From positions 1 to 6,195 of the forward strand of contig JBDHRG010000214.1 in NCBI GenBank assembly GCA_039807445.1: a stretch of DNA of 6,195 nucleotides, in the 5' to 3' direction. Shown here one piece after another: positions 1 through 6,195 of this stretch. The notes under the pieces were generated by a model. The model had not been told where the DNA came from, did not search any database, and saw nothing but the letters and a program-made list of their open reading frames with translations. Made by a program: the position numbers and the translations under genes. Within the stretch, counting starts at the first letter, position 1. Each line of letters begins with the position of its first letter. This DNA is from JBDHRG01 sp039807445 (GTDB lineage: Bacteria > Pseudomonadota > Gammaproteobacteria > Competibacterales > Competibacteraceae).

Positions 1-485
1 CCGAAACCGCGCGCGACTTCGTCACCCGGCTGTTCAGGAACGTCCCGGTGCTCGACACCGGCGCGCGCGGCTCGACCACGACCTTCGTCGAGCGCGGCCT
101 CGGCGACGTGCTGCTCGCCTGGGAAAACGAAGCCTTCCTCGCGGTCGAGGAACTGGGTCCGGACAAGTTCGAGCTCGTCGTGCCCTCGGTCAGCATCCTC
201 GCCGAGCCGCCGGTCGCCGTGGTCGACAAGGTCGTCGACCGGCGCGGCACGCGCGCGGTCGCGCAGGGCTATCTCGAATACCTGTACAGCGAGGAAGGCC
301 AGGATATCGCGGCGAAGCACGGGTACCGCCCGACCGAGCCGAAGGTCGTCGACAAGCACAAGCACCGCTTCCCGGCGATCGAGCTGTTCACCGTCGACGA
401 CGCGTTCGGCGGCTGGGCCAAGGCGCACGCCGAGCACTTCGCCGACGGCGGCTCCTTCGACCGCATCTACCAGCCGGGGCGCTGA
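1..485 (+). CDS. sbp: Sulfate-binding periplasmic protein (Sbp/CysP family), C-terminal part
   Basis: This is the solute-binding subunit of a sulfate/thiosulfate ABC importer. In this family the protein binds sulfate in the periplasm and delivers it to the CysT/CysW permease and CysA ATPase. The gene is open from base 3 to the TGA at 483-485, giving about 160 residues of a protein usually near 330. The signal peptide and N-terminal lobe, including the NPK-type family signature, lie outside the window. Visible family blocks are VLDTGARGSTTTFVERG, GDVLLAWENEA, PSVSILAEPPVAVVDKVV, YLEYLYSEEGQDIAA and the C-terminal FGGWAKAHAEHFADGGSFD, all close to E. coli Sbp as I remember it. A GTG at 48 is internal, because family homology continues upstream of it to the window edge. 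No cysT-like gene follows; the next gene is convergent, so this copy is the last gene of its transcript. Family assignment is confident; Sbp and CysP cannot be separated from this fragment. Confidence 0.93.
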   Translation, partial: ETARDFVTRLFRNVPVLDTGARGSTTTFVERGLGDVLLAWENEAFLAVEELGPDKFELVVPSVSILAEPPVAVVDKVVDRRGTRAVAQGYLEYLYSEEGQDIAAKHGYRPTEPKVVDKHKHRFPAIELFTVDDAFGGWAKAHAEHFADGGSFDRIYQPGR

Positions 486-508
486 GTCGAAGTCCTCCTG
501 CCGGGCTC

Positions 509-544
509 GAAAACACGAAGGGGACGGTCCGCCCGCCCCTTTCG
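509..544 (-). terminator. Rho-independent terminator after ssb
   Basis: Bases 516-527 pair with 533-544 to give a 12-position stem with one G-U pair (520/540) and one A-C mismatch (524/536), closed by a 5-base loop at 528-532. Read on the minus strand, the stem is followed at once by TGTTTTC (515 to 509), a short U tract. It begins 19 bases past the ssb stop codon, so it should end the MFS-ssb transcript. Read on the plus strand it has no T tract after the stem, so it would be a weaker stop for the sulfate-binding gene that converges on it. Assigned by eye, without a computed folding energy. Confidence 0.72.
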
Positions 545-563
545 CCCGCCTGTACGCGACCGG

Positions 564-1034
564 TCAGAACGGGATGTCGTCATCGAAGCTGTCGTCGAAA
601 CCCTGGGGCGCGGCCGGCGCCTGCTGCGGGGCGTTGCGCGGCATCGGCGCCGACGCGGCGCGCTCTTCGCGCTCGAACGGGGCGCTGCCGCCGCCGGGGC
701 GGCTGCCGAGCAGTTGCATCTCGCTGGCGACGATCTCGGTGGAATAGCGATCCTGGCCGTTCTTGTCCTGCCACTTGCGCGTGCGCAGGCTGCCCTCGAT
801 ATAGACCTGCGAGCCCTTGCGCAGGTATTCGCCGGCGATCTCGGCCAGGCGCTTGAACAGCACCACCGTGTGCCACTCGGTGCGCTCCTGCTTCTGCCCG
901 CTCTGCTTGTCGGTCCAGGTGTCGCTGGTGGCGATGCGCAGGTTGGCGATGGCATCGCCGCTCGGCATGTAGCGGACTTCGGGGTCCTGTCCGAGGTTGC
1001 CGACGAGGATGACCTTGTTGATGCCTCTGGCCAT
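564..1034 (-). CDS. ssb: Single-stranded DNA-binding protein SSB
   Basis: SSB coats single-stranded DNA during replication, recombination and repair, acting as a homotetramer in the cytoplasm, and recruits partner proteins through its acidic tail. The product is 156 residues. Residues 1 to about 110 form the OB-fold, opening with MARGINKVILVGNLGQDPE and containing TEWH (52-55), the GEYLRKGSQVYIEGSLRTRKW block (68-88) and the conserved aromatic residues Trp40, Trp54, Phe60 and Trp88. Residues 111-149 are a Gly/Pro/Ala/Gln-rich linker. The last six residues are DDDIPF, the canonical partner-binding tip. The ATG at 1034 is the family start and has a GGAG eight bases upstream. The gene lies 64 bases downstream of the MFS gene on the same strand and is followed by an intrinsic terminator, so co-transcription is likely. 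No separate promoter was recognised in the gap. Length and motifs are normal. Confidence 0.97.
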   Translation of the reverse strand: MARGINKVILVGNLGQDPEVRYMPSGDAIANLRIATSDTWTDKQSGQKQERTEWHTVVLFKRLAEIAGEYLRKGSQVYIEGSLRTRKWQDKNGQDRYSTEIVASEMQLLGSRPGGGSAPFEREERAASAPMPRNAPQQAPAAPQGFDDSFDDDIPF

Positions 1035-1042
1035 GGATCGTG

Positions 1043-1046
1043 CTCC
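1043..1046 (-). promoter_or_regulatory. Ribosome binding site of ssb
   Basis: GGAG on the minus strand, eight bases before the ATG at 1034. It supports that start, which also gives the standard MARG N-terminus of SSB. It lies nine bases after the edge of the 1055-1076 palindrome, so that hairpin could form without covering it. Confidence 0.6.
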
Positions 1047-1054
1047 GTTGGAAC

Positions 1055-1076
1055 GCCGGTCCGCGCGCGGACCGGC
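1055..1076. repeat. Perfect 22-bp palindrome between the MFS gene and ssb
   Basis: The left arm GCCGGTCCGCG (1055-1065) is the exact reverse complement of the right arm (1066-1076), with no spacer. In RNA it would give a very stable GC hairpin of about nine pairs once a small loop is allowed. No T tract follows on either strand, so it does not look like an ordinary intrinsic terminator. It lies in the 64-base gap just before the ssb ribosome binding site. An mRNA-stability or processing hairpin, an attenuator, or a protein-binding dyad are all possible; the sequence does not decide. Confidence 0.7.
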
Positions 1077-1098
1077 TGGGTGAAGGAAAGTCTAGCCC

Positions 1099-2484
1099 TC
1101 AGGCGCGGGCGGCAGCGTGGGCCAGCAGCGCCGGCTCGTCGAGCGCATGGCGGTCGACCTTCAGGTAGGCGACACCGTCGTCGCCGATCACCACCGCCTC
1201 GGCAACCCCGCGCACCTGCGTCAGCCTGCGCGCCAGATGGCGCGCCGCCTCGTCGTCCATCAGGCCGGTATTCAGCACGTAGCTCGACAGGTAGCGCGGA
1301 TTCTTCATCGTCGTCGCGACCAGCAGCCACACCAGCGCCGCCACGGCGCACAGCGCGAACACCGCACCCAGCCCGGCGTAGCCGTTGAGCCAGCCGCCGA
1401 GCGCGCCGCCGCAGAAGGCGCCGAGGAACTGGGTGCTGGCGTAGAAGCCCATCGCCGTGCCCTTGGCGTCGGGCGGCGCCATCTTCGCGACCAGCGAGGG
1501 CAGCGTCGCCTCGAGCAGGTTGAAGGCGGTGAAGAAGGCGAACATCGCCAGGCCGATGCTCCAGAGGCTGGCGTGGAACGCCGCCAGCAACAGCTCGGCG
1601 ACGGCCAGCAGCGCGATCGCCCCCAGGTACACCTGCTTCAGCCGGCGCTGCTTCTCGGCGACGATCACGAACGGCACCATCGCCGCCATCCCCAGCACCA
1701 TCGTCGGTAGGTAGACCTCCCAGTGGCGCTCGGTCGGCAGCCCGGCGAGGTCGCGCAGCGCGTGCGGCACCGCGACGAAGGTCGCGGTCAGCGCCAGGTG
1801 CAGCGCGAAGATGCCGAGGTCGAGCCGCAACAGCTGGCCGTCGAACAAGACGCGCCTGAACTGCGCCGGCACCGGCTCGGCGTCGCGGTGCACGCGCTGC
1901 TCGACCGGGTCGGGCACCAGCCACCGGACCACGGCGATGCCGCCGAGCGCGAGCACCGCGGTGAGCCAGAAGATCCCCGGCACGCCGATGAAGCCGCTCA
2001 GCACCGGGCCGAGCACCATCGACGCGGCGAAGGCGACGCCGATCGACACGCCGATCGTCGCCATCACTTTGGTGCGGTGCTCTTCGCGCGTCAGGTCGGC
2101 GGCCAGCGCCATCACCGCGGCCGAGATCGCGCCTGCGCCCTGCAGCACGCGCCCGGCGATCACGCCCCAGATGCTCCCGGCCAGCGCGGCGACCACGCTG
2201 CCCAGCGCGAAGATCAGGAGACCGGCGACGATCACGCGCTTGCGCCCGAGGCGGTCCGACAGCAGCCCGAACGGGATCTGGAACACCGCCTGCGAGGCAC
2301 CGTAGATGCCGATCGCCAGCCCCGCCAGCGCCGGGGTGCTGCCCTCGAGGTGCTCGGCGTACAGCGCGAACACCGGCAGGATCATGAACAGCCCCAGCAT
2401 CCGCAGCGAGAACACCCCCGCCAGCCACGCCGCCACGCGCCGCTCGAGCGGGGTCATCGCTTCCGCGTTCGCGCCCTTGCTCAT
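1099..2484 (-). CDS. MFS transporter, YajR-like, with C-terminal soluble domain
   Basis: This is an inner-membrane major facilitator superfamily transporter, probably a proton-driven drug or metabolite exporter; the substrate cannot be read from the sequence. The 461 residues hold about twelve hydrophobic segments. The MFS motif A, GLLSDRLGRKR, is at 73-83 between helices 2 and 3, and GRVLQGAGAISAAVMAL (111-127) fits helix 4. A hydrophilic stretch at about 191-217 fits the central loop between the two six-helix halves. After the last helix (to about 391), residues 395-461 form a soluble tail with alternating strand and helix character. This matches the layout of E. coli YajR (about 454 residues), which carries a ferredoxin-like YAM domain there. 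The ATG at 2484 is chosen because GAGG lies six bases upstream; an in-frame ATG at 2580 would add 32 residues that look like translated leader. It is divergent from uvrA and upstream of ssb. Confidence 0.88.
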   Translation of the reverse strand: MSKGANAEAMTPLERRVAAWLAGVFSLRMLGLFMILPVFALYAEHLEGSTPALAGLAIGIYGASQAVFQIPFGLLSDRLGRKRVIVAGLLIFALGSVVAALAGSIWGVIAGRVLQGAGAISAAVMALAADLTREEHRTKVMATIGVSIGVAFAASMVLGPVLSGFIGVPGIFWLTAVLALGGIAVVRWLVPDPVEQRVHRDAEPVPAQFRRVLFDGQLLRLDLGIFALHLALTATFVAVPHALRDLAGLPTERHWEVYLPTMVLGMAAMVPFVIVAEKQRRLKQVYLGAIALLAVAELLLAAFHASLWSIGLAMFAFFTAFNLLEATLPSLVAKMAPPDAKGTAMGFYASTQFLGAFCGGALGGWLNGYAGLGAVFALCAVAALVWLLVATTMKNPRYLSSYVLNTGLMDDEAARHLARRLTQVRGVAEAVVIGDDGVAYLKVDRHALDEPALLAHAAARA

Positions 2485-2487
2485 CTT

Positions 2488-2517
2488 TTGCCTCGTCCGA
2501 AACCGGGGCCGTATAGT
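2488..2517 (+). promoter_or_regulatory. Candidate sigma70-type promoter of uvrA
   Basis: The -35 candidate TTGCCT (2488-2493) matches TTGACA at four of six positions, and the -10 candidate TATAGT (2512-2517) matches TATAAT at five of six, with an 18-base spacer. The -10 falls in one of the few AT-rich spots of the intergenic region. Transcription would begin near 2524, giving a uvrA leader of about 90 bases. The -35 element overlaps the ribosome binding site of the divergent MFS gene. Confidence 0.5.
2491..2494 (-). promoter_or_regulatory. Ribosome binding site that fixes the MFS start
   Basis: GAGG on the minus strand, six bases before the ATG at 2484. It favours the 461-residue product over the longer one beginning at 2580, whose extra 32 residues are rich in Pro, Arg and Ser and would be encoded by the intergenic control region. 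Confidence 0.6.
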
Positions 2518-2541
2518 AGCAGCCCGCCCGGACCGGGGTAA
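2513..2541 (-). promoter_or_regulatory. Weak candidate promoter of the MFS-ssb operon
   Basis: On the minus strand, TACTAT (2518-2513) matches the -10 consensus at four of six positions, and TTACCC (2541-2536) matches the -35 at three of six, with a 17-base spacer. Transcription would start near 2506, some 20 bases before the MFS ATG, which suits the position of its ribosome binding site. The -10 uses the same bases as the uvrA -10 on the other strand. The match is poor and the call rests mainly on position. Confidence 0.27.
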
Positions 2542-2606
2542 TGCCGGGGAATGGGGAATGGGTAAGGAGGGGCTTCCCATTCTTCATCGCTCATGCCTCA
2601 TCACCC
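2536..2606 (+). promoter_or_regulatory. Long imperfect hairpin in the uvrA leader
   Basis: Two nested stems can be drawn. The inner stem pairs 2551-2566 with 2573-2587: fifteen pairs including two G-U, with one bulged T at 2563 and a 6-base loop GAGGGG (2567-2572). The outer stem pairs GGGTAATG (2536-2543) with CATCACCC (2599-2606), seven of eight positions, separated from the inner one by an internal loop. The left side contains two copies of GGGGAAT in tandem (2546-2559). A strong ribosome-binding-like AAGGAGG (2564-2570) lies in the stem top and loop, too far from the uvrA ATG at 2616 to serve it directly. The hairpin ends nine bases before that ATG. It may be a translational control element or a REP-like intergenic repeat. 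Pairing was found by eye. Confidence 0.45.
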
Positions 2607-2615
2607 GAACACGAC

Positions 2616-5435
<2,820 letters not shown>

Positions 5436-5474
5436 GCTTCGGCGCATCAGGGGGCCGCCGGCTCCGTAGTCTCC

Positions 5475-5479
5475 GGAAG
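5475..5479 (+). promoter_or_regulatory. Ribosome binding site of the lipoprotein-like gene
   Basis: GGAAG, seven bases before the ATG at 5487. It supports translation starting at the signal-peptide ATG rather than at the TTG at 5545, which is preceded only by the G run. Confidence 0.45.
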
Positions 5480-5486
5480 CGCCGTC

Positions 5487-6165
5487 ATGAAGCGAGCGGG
5501 TGCGATAGGGTTGGCGATCCTGCTGCTCGGATGCATGGGGGGGGTTGCCCGAGGATGTCATCAAGATCTTCGAAACCAATGTCAGCGTCGGCAGGGTCTA
5601 CAGCGGAGAAATCAAGGTCGATGGTCGATCCCTGCCCTTACCCGAGGGCCGTTGGAGCGTGACCCAGCGCGAGGCGAAAGCCGCCATGACCGATTACATC
5701 GATACCGAGAAGGAAGATCGGGCCCTTGCTTCGATCATCCTGGTCGAGCCGGACGCAGGAGACATCAAACGGGTGATCCACATCCAGACCTCGCTCTTGC
5801 CCCGCAGGCGTTCGGCTTGGCTCTCGGGCAGCGGGCCCTGTATCGACCAGAGGGCCTATTTCTCCAGGGAAGTCTTCGCGGCCAAAGACGGCGACCATGA
5901 CTGCTGGTGGCTCAGGACGGCGAGTCTTTCGTCCCAGCAGTTCGTCACCGCGGGGTACTTCCTGAATCTGGACGACGATTTTCTCTATTACGAGATCGCG
6001 TTCAACCCGGCATTCCTGCCGGATGGCCAGCCCAGCGGATTGCGCGCCCCCGGTGCCGGCTGGGTGCCAGGTGCCTTGTCGACCGACAAGCAGGCTTACA
6101 TCGAACGGCTCACCAGCTGGGCCAGGAGTTTCCGGCCACGACTCGTGCCTTTGCTGCCCAGGTGA
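5487..6165 (+). CDS. Unrecognised lipoprotein-like gene, frameshifted at a G8 run
   Basis: I do not recognise the family. The ATG at 5487 has GGAAG seven bases upstream and encodes MKRAGAIGLAILLLGC, a typical lipoprotein signal peptide with lipobox LLGC and Cys16 as the lipidation site. Frame 5487 then runs into low-complexity Arg/Gly-rich sequence and ends at 5900, whereas a protein-like sequence continues in the next frame from 5545 to the TGA at 6163-6165. The switch falls exactly at eight G (5537-5544): with seven G the two parts join into one 225-residue protein. The body frame has a stop at 5506-5508 and no ATG or GTG start before 5545, which argues that it needs the upstream start. The body is soluble-looking, with Cys118 and Cys139 as a possible disulfide, and blocks such as DCWWLRTASL and LDDDFLYYEIAFNPAFLPD. 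Its GC content looks lower than in uvrA. It starts 51 bases after uvrA with no evident terminator between, so read-through is possible. It may be a sequencing error, a phase-variable gene or a young pseudogene. Confidence 0.62.
5537..5544 (+). repeat. Run of eight G at the frame change
   Basis: The run starts with the third base of an internal ATG codon (5535-5537) and ends just before TTG (5545). Removing one G puts the lipoprotein signal peptide and the downstream body in one frame, giving LLLGCMGGLPEDVIKIF across the junction. Runs of this length are prone to slipped-strand mispairing and to read errors. Confidence 0.9.
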
Positions 6166-6195
6166 CGCCTGTCGGCGAACCGGCTCGACCCGAAG
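6166..6195. other. Right edge, nothing recognised
   Basis: Thirty bases after the lipoprotein-like stop codon. No hairpin followed by a T run, no start codon with a ribosome binding site and no repeat were seen. The next gene lies outside the window. Confidence 0.4.

Noticed and set aside
1723..2541. A 272-codon plus-strand frame opposite the MFS gene
   Set aside because: His/Arg/Gln/Glu-rich shadow of the membrane protein on the other strand; no start signal or domain.
467..2587. A 706-codon open frame on the minus strand across ssb and the MFS gene
   Set aside because: It overlaps both real genes in another frame, has an Arg/Ala-rich low-complexity translation, and shows no domain.
2541..2615. 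A 25-residue N-terminal extension of UvrA from the in-frame ATG at 2541
   Set aside because: The family begins at MDTIRIRG; the extra residues are translated from a repeat-like hairpin and show no conservation that I know of.
5436..5486. A possible terminator after uvrA
   Set aside because: Only short, poor pairings were found, and no T tract follows them.
5487..5900. The full 137-codon reading from the lipoprotein ATG as a real protein
   Set aside because: After residue 19 the translation turns into Arg/Gly/Gln-rich sequence typical of an out-of-frame read, while the next frame becomes protein-like at the same point.

Overview
The window is GC-rich chromosomal DNA from a member of the Pseudomonadota, most likely a gammaproteobacterium; a betaproteobacterium cannot be excluded. 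Support comes from the UvrA sequence, which follows the Escherichia coli protein almost residue for residue in its motifs and length, from the SSB ending in DDDIPF, and from the gene order uvrA / MFS transporter / ssb. From memory, Pseudomonas and related genomes share that order. No RNA gene, CRISPR array, insertion sequence or phage gene was seen.

Layout from left to right. (1) 1-485, plus strand: the C-terminal half of a periplasmic sulfate-binding protein, cut by the window edge. (2) 486-563: a short convergent gap with a strong intrinsic terminator that reads on the minus strand. (3) 564-1034, minus: ssb. (4) 1035-1098: a gap holding a perfect 22-bp palindrome. (5) 1099-2484, minus: a YajR-like MFS transporter with a soluble C-terminal domain, probably co-transcribed with ssb. 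(6) 2485-2615: the divergent control region, with a good sigma70-like promoter for uvrA, a weaker possible one for the MFS gene, and a long leader hairpin before uvrA. (7) 2616-5435, plus: full-length uvrA. (8) 5487-6165, plus: an unrecognised lipoprotein-like gene whose signal peptide and body lie in different frames, separated by a run of eight G. (9) 6166-6195: nothing recognised.

The core is a DNA-maintenance locus. UvrA is the damage-recognition ATPase of nucleotide excision repair and SSB protects single-stranded DNA; they are transcribed divergently with a transporter gene between them. The sulfate-binding protein and the lipoprotein are flanking genes with no evident link to repair. 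The most unusual points are the G8 frameshift in the lipoprotein gene and the structured uvrA leader. No clearly new multi-gene system is visible.
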